Part shown: piece by piece, positions 16,644 to 26,363 of the stretch
Position numbering within the stretch: position 1 is the stretch's first letter
Layout: every line of letters starts with the position of its first letter
DNA from: an uncultured Bacillota bacterium
Lineage (GTDB): Bacteria > Bacillota_I > Bacilli_A > RFN20 > CAG-288
NCBI GenBank assembly: GCA_949300365.1
Contig: CASGEC010000005.1
Span: 1 to 64,000 of the forward strand
DNA: 64,000 nucleotides
Direction: 5' to 3'
Program-made: the position numbers and the translations under genes
Notes under the pieces: model-generated
What the model was told of the DNA's origin: nothing
Seen by the model: the letters and a program-made list of their open reading frames with translations, nothing else
The model's database searches: none

Positions 16644-19157
16644 TTAGTTGTTGATGATGGAAAGTCCGGAGATGGTGACGACGGAATCCCCTTCCGGATA
16701 GACACCGAAACGCTGTCCCATGCCTGAGTTAGAGGAGGGATAGGTATTGGTGAGGACACCATTTTCGTCGACGGAATAGGTTCCACGATCACCTTCGAAT
16801 GTCTCTCCCTTAAGAACAACGTCTTCCCCATTGATGGCAATCGCGATCGTCAAGGCATCCTTGCTCACTCTTGTCAACGTTATGGAAAGAGTGTTTTCCT
16901 CGTTCATCTTGAAGGAACTATCCGCCGTGAAGCGATTTGTGAAATGGTCGCTGTCGGGCCCGGTCAGATCCAAAGAGACCTTTCCGTCCTCGGTGATGCG
17001 AAGATAGTGGGCAGCAGCCCCCGAAGTGGAAGGACCATAGGCACCTTTAACACCCAGAATCATCAGCTGGAAGGAACTGGTAGCCTTAAGAGCCATCGTA
17101 TAGGTCGTGGACTTGCCGACGACCTGATCGATTCCACTCTTGTTGGCGGCATCGCCATAGTGCAGATAGGAGCCATCCTTCTCGGCGCAATGGAAGAGAT
17201 CGATACGGCTTTGCGTATTCTTCGTGAAGACAAGATTTCCTTTTTCATCGATGATGGATTCATCACGTGGCGTGGCGGCAGAAGTCGTATCGTACCAACT
17301 GCTGCTATCGAAGAAATCTTTTCCGTTATAGAGATAATAGGATTTGTCTCCTTGTAGGACCGTTACCTTGCAGCTATCGCTCTTCTGTCCGTCCTTGGTC
17401 GTGACGGTGATAGTCGCCTCTCCTTCGCCAACGGGTGTGACAAGACCGGTTTGATCGACCGTGGCGACCTTTTCGTCGCTGCTTGTCCAAGTGACGCTCT
17501 TGTCGGTAGCATTCTCAGGAAGGATCGTTGCCGAAAGCTTTTCAGGCTGTCCACCGACAATCAGCTCAAGCGTATCCTTGTCAAGACTTACGGACTCGAC
17601 AGGGATAGCCTCTTCTGTGACGGTGACAGTGCAGGTGGTCGTGGCAAGACCGACCTTGGCAGTGATCGTGGCTGTTCCGACACCGACGGCCGTGACGTTT
17701 CCGTTTTCATCGACCGTAGCGACCTTCTCATTGGAGCTCGCCCAAGAAACGGTCTTGTCGGTGGTGTTCTCAGGCTTGATGGCCGTCACCTCGATTTTCT
17801 TGGACTGTCCTTTGACAAGGGACATGGCGGTTTGATCCAGGGTGATTTCGTTAGCCAAGATATCCTTCTCGTTGAGGGACATGTCCTTGGCCTTTCCGAA
17901 ATAGAGAAGATGGCTCTGAACCGTCCCCGTCTTCTCGAGATCGGGCCTTTCGACATAGCGGAGATTGCTGATCGTGAAGCTCGATGCGCCACCGCATGCC
18001 CAAATCTGAATGAGCTGTTCCTCATCTTCACCATCGGCATTCTTATTGGTGACTTCCATGTCGTAGACGAAACGGTAGGTGACGCCGGCCTCAAGCTTCC
18101 TGTCGGGATTGTTCTCCTCGGCGCTGTTGAAGCCAAGGAGCTTGTCCTGCCCGGGGAAGGCATCGCCGCCGTAGTCGACGACCTTGGCGCCGATACGGGA
18201 GATGGCGACGCCCGCGCCGACGGTGAGGTCGAAGGCAAGCGAAAGACGTCCGGTATAGGCCGTGCCGTCTTCTCCGGGAGCAAAGCGGGTAAAGGAGTTG
18301 TTGGCCGTGCTCGATCCGCTGAAGCGGATGTTGATGTCGGAACCGTTGGGGTCGTACTCGACGTCGACAGACCCGTCACTGCTGCCTCTCTGGGTATGGA
18401 ACGTCATCTTGTTGGCGTGGGTGGAGGCAATCATTTCGTCCTTGTCGCTTCCGGTGTCGCACCAGCCTTCGCCAGCGGTTGCCAGAAGGGGCACCTTGTT
18501 CTCCGGCTCAAAAACCTGTCCACCATCGACATTGGGATAACGATAGCTTTCGCATCCATTGACACAGTTCCCGCTCGGCCCGAAGAGATGTTCCTCGACA
18601 GGAGCGATGGCAAGATCTTCCTTAGAGACTTCCTTCCCGGCGACAAAATACTTGTGGCAGATCTTGCAGATATCGTGTTCCTTCATGCCGGGAATACAGG
18701 TCGGATTCATCTGCGCATAGTGGACAAGATCATGCTCAGCATCCTCCTTGTGCAGGACAAGAAGGTCGCCGATCGTCTCGTCGGTGTAATTGGTCCCATC
18801 CAGGACATAGGAGCCGCAGGCATCACAGTATTGATACGCCTTGGTTCCATCCTGAATGCAGGTTGCCGGAACCTCATCGACGCTTCTTAGTTGCTCATGG
18901 TTAGCGGGATCGATCGGAAGCGAGACCTCTTCCAAGGTCTTCACTTCACCATTGACTTCGATCTTCTTGCAATAGGGGCATTGCTTGTAGGCGATATTGC
19001 CGCCGTGGAGGCAAGTCGGCGTCACGGCCTCGACATCATAGAAGACGCACTCGTGCGGGGCGATGGAACTCGTCTCTGGGGCGCAGGAAGCGATGATAGG
19101 AGAGCCAAAGAGGAGGGAAAGGATGACCGCAAAGGCCTTTTTCTTCGTGTTTCTCAT
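16644..19157 (-). CDS. Surface lipoprotein with Cys repeats, Ig-like domains and C-terminal lectin-like domain
   Basis: The protein has 837 residues with a lipobox IIASC (Cys25). Residues 35-190 hold three copies of a Cys repeat (P-x-C, then CxxC: Cys49/60/63, 100/111/114, 154/164/167), which looks like an extracellular zinc-binding repeat. A beta-rich module follows. Then come two Big_2 Ig-like domains, each with a K-x-V-x-W-x-S-x-x-x-K-V-A-T-V-D pattern. A final beta-sandwich is of the carbohydrate-binding kind (FTISNLRYVE appears earlier, and ends in SGLSIIN). GTGAGGAC precedes the ATG. It is the last gene of the GH3 operon and probably binds the polysaccharide that the enzyme cuts. Confidence 0.7.
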   Translation of the reverse strand: MRNTKKKAFAVILSLLFGSPIIASCAPETSSIAPHECVFYDVEAVTPTCLHGGNIAYKQCPYCKKIEVNGEVKTLEEVSLPIDPANHEQLRSVDEVPATCIQDGTKAYQYCDACGSYVLDGTNYTDETIGDLLVLHKEDAEHDLVHYAQMNPTCIPGMKEHDICKICHKYFVAGKEVSKEDLAIAPVEEHLFGPSGNCVNGCESYRYPNVDGGQVFEPENKVPLLATAGEGWCDTGSDKDEMIASTHANKMTFHTQRGSSDGSVDVEYDPNGSDINIRFSGSSTANNSFTRFAPGEDGTAYTGRLSLAFDLTVGAGVAISRIGAKVVDYGGDAFPGQDKLLGFNSAEENNPDRKLEAGVTYRFVYDMEVTNKNADGEDEEQLIQIWACGGASSFTISNLRYVERPDLEKTGTVQSHLLYFGKAKDMSLNEKDILANEITLDQTAMSLVKGQSKKIEVTAIKPENTTDKTVSWASSNEKVATVDENGNVTAVGVGTATITAKVGLATTTCTVTVTEEAIPVESVSLDKDTLELIVGGQPEKLSATILPENATDKSVTWTSSDEKVATVDQTGLVTPVGEGEATITVTTKDGQKSDSCKVTVLQGDKSYYLYNGKDFFDSSSWYDTTSAATPRDESIIDEKGNLVFTKNTQSRIDLFHCAEKDGSYLHYGDAANKSGIDQVVGKSTTYTMALKATSSFQLMILGVKGAYGPSTSGAAAHYLRITEDGKVSLDLTGPDSDHFTNRFTADSSFKMNEENTLSITLTRVSKDALTIAIAINGEDVVLKGETFEGDRGTYSVDENGVLTNTYPSSNSGMGQRFGVYPEGDSVVTISGLSIINN

Positions 19158-19172
19158 GTTCTTGTCCTCACC

Positions 19173-22100
19173 TTACTTGTCGTCATGGATGCGAAGGCGA
19201 TGCTCCTCCAAGGTCCGCTTGGAGAGATCGAAGACGAAGACGATGGCAAAGGATGCGATTCCCCAGCCAAAGAGGACCATGGTGACCCTCTGGACGACCG
19301 GGACAAGCTTCTCCCACAAAGGCGTGATGGTCTGGAAGGCCGTATCGCCGGTGACGCCGTTCATGGCATTGGAATTGACGACGGTATAGAGGACGTTCTT
19401 GATGGCATCCCGCATCTTCCAGGCCAATTCGCCGTATCCGGTCTTGTAGTTCTGGAAGCGGATGTCGTTGCCATCATAGTCATAGCCGCCCTTGGCACCG
19501 GCAGGATTGCCATCGGGAAGGTCGTTTCCATAGAGAACGCCCTGGATCGGATTCATGTATGGACGGGAGGAGTTGTAGTCGGAGATGGCATAGCTTGTCA
19601 TACCAAACTCGGCTCTCAGGACGGTGTTGAGGAAACCCTGTCCACCCGTCCACTTGGCGCCGAGGCGGTTCATGCCGGTCATGACACCGAGGACAGGCAT
19701 GTGGGTCCTGTTGCCTTCCGCATCGACGGAAAGCTTCCTGTCCAGCTCGATAGCGACTTCCAGGGCTCGGCAATAGATCTCGCGGATGGACTGCTCGTTG
19801 GCCCAGACGTTAAGACCGGCCCTGTGCGTCTCCTGATCGTTGAGGACGGCATGCTTGGCAAGGACGAAGACGCCCATGTCATGAAGACCGGCCGCCTCAT
19901 AGCCGGCGGCGACACCGGTGAGGTATCCATCCTCGGAATAGTATTCGAAGGTTCTTCCGCAATAGGCACCGCGGTGGATGTTGACGCCAAGGCCATAGAT
20001 GCCGTTGTATCCAGCCCATGCGGCCTCTTCGCCCGTCTGCCTTCCCACCCTATAGATGAGATCCTTGTTGTAGGTCGCGGCAACGGTGCCGTTGGCAAGG
20101 AAGATGGTCGGCTTAATATCCGTACCGGACTTCTTCTCCTCGGCAAAGCCGCGGAAGGCATTCTGCTCCGGGATGGCGCCATCGGTCCTCGAGTGGACAG
20201 GAGAGATAGCCCCGTTCTGCTGGGAAGTCATCGGCGCGGCGATGGAATCCATGCCCTTGGTATAGCGAAGGGCATCCTGAAGGACGGTGCAGGTCTCATC
20301 CCAGGAAACACGGTCAAGAAGCGTCTCCCAGAGCGGATCGTCATAGTCCTTGCCACGCAAATAGATAAGCTTGATCTCGTCGAAGTCCTCGGAACTCTCG
20401 TAGAAGCCAAGCTCGTCATAGGTCGGATAGGCGATCTTGTCCTTCTCGACACCCGGATTCTTCTGTGCTTCCACAAGGGCGGAGGTCGCCGTCAGCTTGA
20501 TGACCTTGCCATAGGTCCCGACCCAGTTGCTGCGGGACAGATAGACCTGGGACGCTTCCTCGTCGGAGAAGTATCCGGCCTTCTGGAAGTCGGTATCGTC
20601 AAACTGGTTGGTGATCTTGTCGACACCGAAGTTTGCTTCCTCGCCTTCATAGCGGGGCGTAAAGCCTTCGTTTTCTTCCTCGATATGGTCATTGGTGGAA
20701 TAGGTCTTGTTGTCGTAGGCAAAATGCTTGGCAAAGACAAGGGAGGAATCTCCTTTGCCGCGCCTATCGTTCTGGGTGATGCCTTCCAAATTGACCGTCT
20801 CGCCGTCTTCGGCCTTGTATTGAAGGATGTTGTTGACGGCGTCATGGGCATCCATGGCAACGGTGAAGAGATAGTCGTCCTTTTCATCCTCGGAGCCGAT
20901 GACATAGGTCTTCTCGACGTTGGCATCATAGGAAGCAAGATACTTCCCTTCGACCTCGATCGTCGCCTGGACGGTCGCCTTGGCCGGGACATCGACCTTG
21001 GTGAAGCCGACAAGCTCGACTGAAGCCTTCTCGACACCGTTCTCGATATCCTTCTTGGTATAGGGCTTCTGGACGTAGGCCTGGACGACTTCCTTGCCAT
21101 CGATCTCCGACTCGTTGGTGACGTCGACGGTCAAGGTATAGGTGTCGTTCTCCTTGTTCTCTTCGACAGCAAAGTTGCTATAGGAGAAGGTGGAATAGCT
21201 TAAGCCGTATCCGAAAGGATAGGTGACGGCAGCCTCATAGTCGAACTCCCCGACGTTTTCCCTCTCCAGAAGGACATCCTCATAGCGGGTCTCGCTGTAC
21301 TTGTATCCGTTGTAGATACCTTCCTGATAGGCGACATAGAACTTGTTGTTGTACTCGCCAAGCGTCGCAAAGTAGTTGGCCAGGGCGCTGCTGTTTCCGT
21401 ATTCATAGGAACCGAAGTTGTAGTAGACGGGATTGCACTTGCTCTCGGCCCAGAAGGTATCGGCCGTCCTTCCGGAGAAGTTGTACTCGCCGGTAAGAAG
21501 CTTGCCGATAGCATTGGCACCGTTGGTGCCGAGGGTTCCAACCCACATCGCGGCATCGACACCGTACTCCTCATCCTCCAGGAAGGAACACTGAAGCGGG
21601 GAGGCGGAATTCATGACGACGATGATCTTGGAAATCGTTCCGGAAGCCTTCAGCTGCTTGAGGTGGGAGAGGACATCCTTCTCGTTCTGCGTCAGTGCCA
21701 AGGCATCGCCGACGGAGTTGTCCGGATCGCCGTTATGTCTCTTGCTGACGATCGTCCGGGTTTTGCCGTCATCCATCTTCGTATCCATGTAGAGATCGAC
21801 GGCCTCACCGGAATTCCTGGCAAGGACCATGATGGCGGCATCGGCCTTGCTGGTCTTCTCGCCGGGAAGAGCGTCCCAGGGAGCATCCTCGACGACCGTC
21901 TGGACTTCCTGGTCCTCGTAGCCGATGAAGTGACTTCCGGAATCGCCGACATAGTCAAGGCCGTTATCCTGATACCAGGTATCCAAGGTCTCGTTGACCG
22001 TCAGTCCGGCATCGGAAAGGCCCTTGGCCAAGGTGACCTTGTCGGCAAAGGGATCCTGGTCGCCGTTTACCTTGAAGCTGGAAGAGCCCATGCCCGTAAG

Positions 22101-22442
22101 GACGGAGTAGTGGGAGGCAACGCCATAGAGGTTGACGCTGTTTCCCTGGGCAAGGGGAAGGGCGTTGTTGTCGTTCTTAAGAAGGACGGCACCTTCCTTC
22201 ATCGTCTCCTCGATCAGCTTCTTGCTCTCTTCCTTGACTTCGTCCATCGAATTGAACTTCGTATCGAAGTAGGTATTTCCGCCGGCGCTTCCGCTGCCGG
22301 TGGACGTGGCGATATTGAACGTCGTGTTGATGATGCCGGCATTCTCAAGAAGCATCGGTCCTGCGGTCGTGGCAAGGGCAAAAAGGACGAAGCTGAAATG
22401 GAAACCGGCCTTGGTCAGCGTGACTGCTGTCTTTCTTTTCAT
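19173..22442 (-). CDS. Membrane-anchored, circularly permuted GH3 glycosidase
   Basis: This is a 1089-residue beta-glycosidase of family GH3 with domain order reversed relative to the usual form. After an N-terminal hydrophobic segment (about 13-31) comes the GH3 C-domain (EGAVLLKNDNNALPL at 83-97). The fibronectin-III-like part follows (TYPFGYGLSYSTFSY, about 407-421). The TIM-barrel catalytic domain is last, with the KH motif LAKHAV (about 861-866) and nucleophile Asp955 in YAISDYNSSRPY. A second span (about 1050-1071) sits just before the C-terminus. This permutation is known in some ruminal beta-glucosidases. Both ends are membrane segments, so the enzyme loops out from the cell. Its start overlaps the stop of the upstream gene (ATGA). 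The substrate is probably a beta-glucoside or xyloside; this cannot be read. Confidence 0.85.
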   Translation of the reverse strand: MKRKTAVTLTKAGFHFSFVLFALATTAGPMLLENAGIINTTFNIATSTGSGSAGGNTYFDTKFNSMDEVKEESKKLIEETMKEGAVLLKNDNNALPLAQGNSVNLYGVASHYSVLTGMGSSSFKVNGDQDPFADKVTLAKGLSDAGLTVNETLDTWYQDNGLDYVGDSGSHFIGYEDQEVQTVVEDAPWDALPGEKTSKADAAIMVLARNSGEAVDLYMDTKMDDGKTRTIVSKRHNGDPDNSVGDALALTQNEKDVLSHLKQLKASGTISKIIVVMNSASPLQCSFLEDEEYGVDAAMWVGTLGTNGANAIGKLLTGEYNFSGRTADTFWAESKCNPVYYNFGSYEYGNSSALANYFATLGEYNNKFYVAYQEGIYNGYKYSETRYEDVLLERENVGEFDYEAAVTYPFGYGLSYSTFSYSNFAVEENKENDTYTLTVDVTNESEIDGKEVVQAYVQKPYTKKDIENGVEKASVELVGFTKVDVPAKATVQATIEVEGKYLASYDANVEKTYVIGSEDEKDDYLFTVAMDAHDAVNNILQYKAEDGETVNLEGITQNDRRGKGDSSLVFAKHFAYDNKTYSTNDHIEEENEGFTPRYEGEEANFGVDKITNQFDDTDFQKAGYFSDEEASQVYLSRSNWVGTYGKVIKLTATSALVEAQKNPGVEKDKIAYPTYDELGFYESSEDFDEIKLIYLRGKDYDDPLWETLLDRVSWDETCTVLQDALRYTKGMDSIAAPMTSQQNGAISPVHSRTDGAIPEQNAFRGFAEEKKSGTDIKPTIFLANGTVAATYNKDLIYRVGRQTGEEAAWAGYNGIYGLGVNIHRGAYCGRTFEYYSEDGYLTGVAAGYEAAGLHDMGVFVLAKHAVLNDQETHRAGLNVWANEQSIREIYCRALEVAIELDRKLSVDAEGNRTHMPVLGVMTGMNRLGAKWTGGQGFLNTVLRAEFGMTSYAISDYNSSRPYMNPIQGVLYGNDLPDGNPAGAKGGYDYDGNDIRFQNYKTGYGELAWKMRDAIKNVLYTVVNSNAMNGVTGDTAFQTITPLWEKLVPVVQRVTMVLFGWGIASFAIVFVFDLSKRTLEEHRLRIHDDK

Positions 22443-22918
22443 CGGGCTTTACCTCCGCGGTTGAGATTGTCGACAAGACGGTCGAAACGCTTCTCGCCGA
22501 TCGTTTTCCGTGTCTGGGGCAGATACATCGCGATCGAGGCAAGAAGGAAGGAGAGGACGAAGAAGAGAACGCTCAGATAGACGGGAACCTCCAAGGAGAA
22601 GAAGGCCTCGAAGGAGAAACCGCTGAAGAAGGCCGTGGAGAGATAGTCCAGAAGGCCATCCGCCGAAGCGAAGGCGCAGACGCAGAGGAAATTGCAGACC
22701 ATAAGGGAGACGGGAGAAAGGATCGCCGTCTTCGGAAAGATGGAAAAGAGATGGAAGGCTCCTGCCCCGATAAGACACAGGACAAGGACCCAGACGTTGA
22801 AGAGGTTCTCCGGAACATACATGTACAGGACGCCCTGGGCAACGGTCAGAAGGAAGGCAAGGAAGCCGATGAAGTATCCGACGTTCTTGTATCGCAGGAA
22901 ATCATAAACGTGTCGCAT
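22439..22918 (-). CDS. Four-span membrane protein, unknown
   Basis: The 159 residues have hydrophobic segments at about 13-33, 42-60, 68-88 and 110-135, then a basic tail. I recognise no family. It sits between the 406-residue anchored protein and the GH3 enzyme, overlapping the latter by four bases, so it is probably co-produced and may scaffold or secrete them. TAGGAGG precedes the ATG. Confidence 0.75.
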   Translation of the reverse strand: MRHVYDFLRYKNVGYFIGFLAFLLTVAQGVLYMYVPENLFNVWVLVLCLIGAGAFHLFSIFPKTAILSPVSLMVCNFLCVCAFASADGLLDYLSTAFFSGFSFEAFFSLEVPVYLSVLFFVLSFLLASIAMYLPQTRKTIGEKRFDRLVDNLNRGGKAR

Positions 22919-22930
22919 CTCTTGTTCCTC

Positions 22931-24151
22931 CTATTCTCCAAGGACGATATTGGCCATCGTCCCGAGGATGTCTTCCTCGGCCGCAAGATGGATGGCATCG
23001 AAGTTGACCGGAGAGGACGTGCCGACGGCATTGCCGCTTTGGAAGACGAAGTGGTTGACGCCTCTCTGGATATGGACGCTCACCGGAACCATGTCGTAGG
23101 TCTCGTAGTACTGGCCCGAGCTTCCGGCAGGAATCTCCTGGCTATCGACATCTGCATAGGTGACGTTGTTCAGGGTGAACTTGTAGAAGGTGTTGAACAG
23201 TCCGGCGGAAGGCCTCTTGCAGACCTTGATGGTAAGATTGACATCCGCCGCCTTCTTGGAGACGATCCGGAAGTCGATCTTCATGTTGTTTGAGCCAAAG
23301 CTTCTCAAACAGGCACCACCGCTACAATCCGTTCCGGCAATGGTCGAACCCTTGGAGGAGAGGAAAGGCTTGTTGGTATCCGGAAGGGTCGCAAGCTCTT
23401 CTTCCGTCAAGAGCGTGTCATCCTTGTAGATATCGGCATTCTCCGCCTCGAAGAGAAGCTCCTTGGCCATTCCCTCTTCGTTGAGCTGGCCCTCGATGAC
23501 GCTGTAATCGAGGGGAATCATCAGATCCTGATATCTTTTGCTGACAAGGTAAATCGTTCCCATGTCCTTGCTGACGGAGATCTTCTCGGCCTCCTCGACA
23601 AAGGAAACGGTATCGACATAGGTATAGATAGGCGCTTCTTCCTCTTCTTCCTCTGTCGGCTCTTCGGTCTCTTCGCTATCGCCTTCCACAGTCTCATCCT
23701 CTGCAGACTTGATGCGGAAAGCGGACTTTGCCGTGCTCTCCTCTTCCTTGGGCTTGAGGATGGCATTCTCCTCAATGGTAGAAGGATCGACCATCTTTCC
23801 GTTCTCGTCAAAGACCTGACGGACCTTGAAGCCGTATTCGGGTCCGGGAAGATCGTCGATCTTGACGATGGTCTCAATAGACGGATCCTTGGCGACCAAA
23901 GTCACCTTGTTGAGGTCCTTGTCGAAGGTAAAGGCATCGCCATCGAAGTATTCCTGTTGATAGTTCGGGGATTCCAGACGGATAAGCCCCTTGGTCCTGT
24001 TGTCAACGGCCGGCTTCTCCAAGATTTCTCCGCCGGAAAGAACGGCATAGGCAAGAGACGCAATGAAGAGCAGGGCAAGAATGATGCCAGCGACGATCTT
24101 GAAGACCTTGAGGCCCGTATGTCGAGGCTGAGCAGAAGCGAGTTCTTCCAT
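22931..24151 (-). CDS. Membrane-anchored extracytoplasmic protein with CBM-like C-terminus
   Basis: The 406-residue protein has one N-terminal span (about 18-40) and a large outer part. An acidic linker near residues 150-175 (a long run of Glu with Thr and Pro) separates two beta-rich halves. The last 130 residues (KIDFRIVSKKAADVNLTIKV to the end, with GVNHFVFQSGN) resemble the jelly-roll carbohydrate-binding modules that follow glycosidases. It is first in the operon, behind AAGGAGGAT and a cre-like box. The role is inferred as substrate binding for the GH3 enzyme. Confidence 0.65.
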   Translation of the reverse strand: MEELASAQPRHTGLKVFKIVAGIILALLFIASLAYAVLSGGEILEKPAVDNRTKGLIRLESPNYQQEYFDGDAFTFDKDLNKVTLVAKDPSIETIVKIDDLPGPEYGFKVRQVFDENGKMVDPSTIEENAILKPKEEESTAKSAFRIKSAEDETVEGDSEETEEPTEEEEEEAPIYTYVDTVSFVEEAEKISVSKDMGTIYLVSKRYQDLMIPLDYSVIEGQLNEEGMAKELLFEAENADIYKDDTLLTEEELATLPDTNKPFLSSKGSTIAGTDCSGGACLRSFGSNNMKIDFRIVSKKAADVNLTIKVCKRPSAGLFNTFYKFTLNNVTYADVDSQEIPAGSSGQYYETYDMVPVSVHIQRGVNHFVFQSGNAVGTSSPVNFDAIHLAAEEDILGTMANIVLGE

Positions 24152-24240
24152 ATATCCTCCTTACGATCGGCAGTGGAACCTTCCTGTGAATCCGGCTTGA
24201 TAAAACCCACAAGACGCTCTGCCGACATCGCAGTCATTTT

Positions 24241-24255
24241 AGCAAGCGCTTTCAG
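24241..24255 (-). promoter_or_regulatory. CcpA-type cre box upstream of the GH3 operon
   Basis: The minus strand reads CTGAAAGCGCTTGCT, which fits TGNAANCGNWNNC exactly and has the palindromic core AAGCGCTT. It lies about 90-105 bases upstream of the first gene and just downstream of a TATATT-like -10, the usual place for carbon catabolite repression. Confidence 0.65.
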
Positions 24256-24621
24256 AAAACGTGATAGCAATATAACCTTTTTTTGATTGCATTTCTTATT
24301 CACAGCACAGAGAAGGGATTTTGTCCTAAAATTGACCAAAATATGTGAATATCGACGCTCCTTCAAAACGAAGTGGACAGCCTCCTGATTTCTATGGAAA
24401 CAGCGTTATCCTCCCATCAAATCAATAAAAATCATACAAAAAGGGAGTATTTTCATCATTTATGAGCCTTTTTCTTCACTGCAAATAGGAAGCCAATCCG
24501 TATCCTTTTCCAGTTCCCTCTTGCCCTTAAGAGAGAGCCTTCCGTTCAAAAAAAGGAATTGTATATTTTTCAACTATCGATTCCCTTTACCGCTTTTGAA
24601 ACAAAGCCATCGGAACAGTAC
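24256..24621. other. Intergenic region between two minus operons
   Basis: This holds the upstream promoter zone of the GH3 operon. The rest is AT-rich and shows no gene, RNA or repeat. Confidence 0.5.
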
Positions 24622-24659
24622 AAAAAACCCGGGTGGCCTATGGGAGGAGAACCACCCGG
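24622..24659 (-). terminator. Terminator of the hexuronate operon
   Basis: On the minus strand CCGGGTGG (24659-24652) pairs with CCACCCGG (24636-24629), and six T follow. The site is directly downstream of kdgK. Confidence 0.85.
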
Positions 24660-24691
24660 TGAAAATAGGAGGTATCGGAACTGAAGGAATC

Positions 24692-25717
24692 CTATCTCTG
24701 GACCCTTCCGGACGCATCACCGTTCATCAACGTCTCGACCTCTTCCTTGCTGACGTGGTTGACGTCACCGGGAATGGTCTGCTTGAGGGCACTGGCAGCG
24801 ACGGCGAATTCCACCGCCTTTCTCTCGTCTCCCTCATAGGCAATAAGGCCATGGATAAGGCCGGCCGAGAAGGAATCGCCACCGCCGACACGATCGACAA
24901 GACGGATATCGTACTGCCGGGAATGGTAGAATTCCTTTCCATCGTAGATAAGGGCGGACCAGCCATTGTCGCTTGCGGAGTAGGACTCGCGAAGGGAGGT
25001 GGCCATATACTTGAAGCCGAACTTCTCCTTGAGCTTGCGGAAGACATCCTCATAGCCACCCAAGTCAAGCTTTCCCTTGGTGACATCGCTCTTCTCGGCC
25101 TTGAAGCCCAGGCACTTCTCGCAATCCTCTTCGTTGCCGATGAGGACATCGACATAGGGCATCAATCCCGTCATGATGGAGATGGCCTTTTCACTGCTCC
25201 AGAGCTTCTTGCGGAAGTTGAGGTCGCAGGAGATGGTCAGTCCCTGTCTTTTGGCCGCCTCGCAGGCAAGGCGCGTCAGCCTCTCTCCGTTTTCGGAAAT
25301 AGCTGGCGTGATACCGGTGAAGTGGAACCAGTCCTTTCCCTTGAAGATCATATCGAAGTCAAAGTCGGAGGGATCGGCCTCGGAAATAGCGGAATGGGCA
25401 CGGTCATAGATGACCTTGGAAGGCCGCATGCTGTCTCCCGTCTCAAGGTAGTAGATACCAAGCCTCTCGCCACCGCGGGCGATGTACCTGGTATGGACAC
25501 CGAACTCCCGCAAGGAATTGATGGCGCTCTGGCCGATGTCGTTTTCCGGAACCTTGCTGACGAAGAAGGCATCATGGCCGTAGTTGGCAAGGGAGAGAGC
25601 GACATTCGCCTCACCGCCGCCATAGCAGGCATCGAAGCTGTCGGCCTGGACAAAGCGGGTAAAGCCGGGCGTAGAGAGGCGAAGCATGATTTCGCCCATC
25701 GTAACGATCTGAGCCAT
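24692..25717 (-). CDS. kdgK: 2-keto-3-deoxygluconate kinase
   Basis: This PfkB-family kinase (341 residues) phosphorylates 2-keto-3-deoxygluconate to the 6-phosphate. N-terminus MAQIVTMGEIMLRLSTPGF, substrate loop YGGGEANVALSLANYGHDA, and the C-terminal PfkB signature DRVGGGDSFSAGLIHGLI with catalytic Asp are clear. The start at 25717 is chosen because AAGGAG lies 8-9 bases upstream; a longer frame to 25768 has a basic, non-conserved extension. It is last in the uronate operon and feeds kdgA. Confidence 0.92.
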   Translation of the reverse strand: MAQIVTMGEIMLRLSTPGFTRFVQADSFDACYGGGEANVALSLANYGHDAFFVSKVPENDIGQSAINSLREFGVHTRYIARGGERLGIYYLETGDSMRPSKVIYDRAHSAISEADPSDFDFDMIFKGKDWFHFTGITPAISENGERLTRLACEAAKRQGLTISCDLNFRKKLWSSEKAISIMTGLMPYVDVLIGNEEDCEKCLGFKAEKSDVTKGKLDLGGYEDVFRKLKEKFGFKYMATSLRESYSASDNGWSALIYDGKEFYHSRQYDIRLVDRVGGGDSFSAGLIHGLIAYEGDERKAVEFAVAASALKQTIPGDVNHVSKEEVETLMNGDASGRVQR

Positions 25718-25745
25718 TGTATTGTTTCTCCTTTTTTCTTTTCGA

Positions 25746-26348
25746 TCACAGCCCTTCGTGGATGGCAAGGGACTTACTGACGATTTCCTCTTTGGTTCCC
25801 TTCATCATCCAGGATCCGCCGACGGCGACGATCCTCTCGAAGGCAAGATAGTCCTTGTAGCTTGTCTGGTCGATGCCCCCGGTAGGAAGGAAGCGAAGCT
25901 TGGGGAAGACACCAGAAAGGCTCTTGATGGTCTTCAGGCCACCGTAGTTGCTAGCCGGGAAGAACTTGACGACCTGATGGCCGAGGTGAATGGCCTTGAT
26001 GATCTCCGTCGGGGTGACGACACCGGGAAGATAGGGGATGTTCCTTTCCCTGCAGCAAAGGGAGATCTCCTCGACAAGGCCAGGCGAGACGATGAACTTC
26101 GCACCGCTCTCGATTGCCTGTTCGCACTGTTTCCTGTCGATGACCGTCCCTGCCCCGATCAAGGCATCGGGATAAAGTTCACAGGCCTTCCTGATAGCCT
26201 CGGCGGCACAGGCGGTGCGGAAAGTGATCTCGGCAACGGGAAGCTTTCCCTTCACCAAGGCACCGACCTTTTCCTCGACCTCGTCGACGCTGTTGAGGAC
26301 GACGACGGGAACGACTTTCAATTCATGAATCCGATCAAAGAAATCCAT
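25746..26348 (-). CDS. kdgA: 2-keto-3-deoxy-6-phosphogluconate aldolase
   Basis: This 200-residue class I aldolase splits KDPG to pyruvate and glyceraldehyde-3-phosphate. Markers are AEITFRT (Glu40), LIGAGTVIDRKQ, AKFIVSPGLV and the Schiff-base Lys128 in HQVVKFFPAS, then LPTGGID for phosphate binding. Length is typical. GGATTGG precedes the ATG. It lies 28 bases before kdgK and 15 bases after uxaC, in one transcript. Confidence 0.93.
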   Translation of the reverse strand: MDFFDRIHELKVVPVVVLNSVDEVEEKVGALVKGKLPVAEITFRTACAAEAIRKACELYPDALIGAGTVIDRKQCEQAIESGAKFIVSPGLVEEISLCCRERNIPYLPGVVTPTEIIKAIHLGHQVVKFFPASNYGGLKTIKSLSGVFPKLRFLPTGGIDQTSYKDYLAFERIVAVGGSWMMKGTKEEIVSKSLAIHEGL

Positions 26349-26363
26349 TTTCCAATCCTTCTT

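Noticed and set aside
17451..21023. Long plus-strand open frames (479 and 710 codons) opposite the lipoprotein and GH3 genes
   Set aside because: They mirror the third-position bias of the real minus-strand genes, cross gene boundaries, and have no ribosome sites or recognisable protein sequence.
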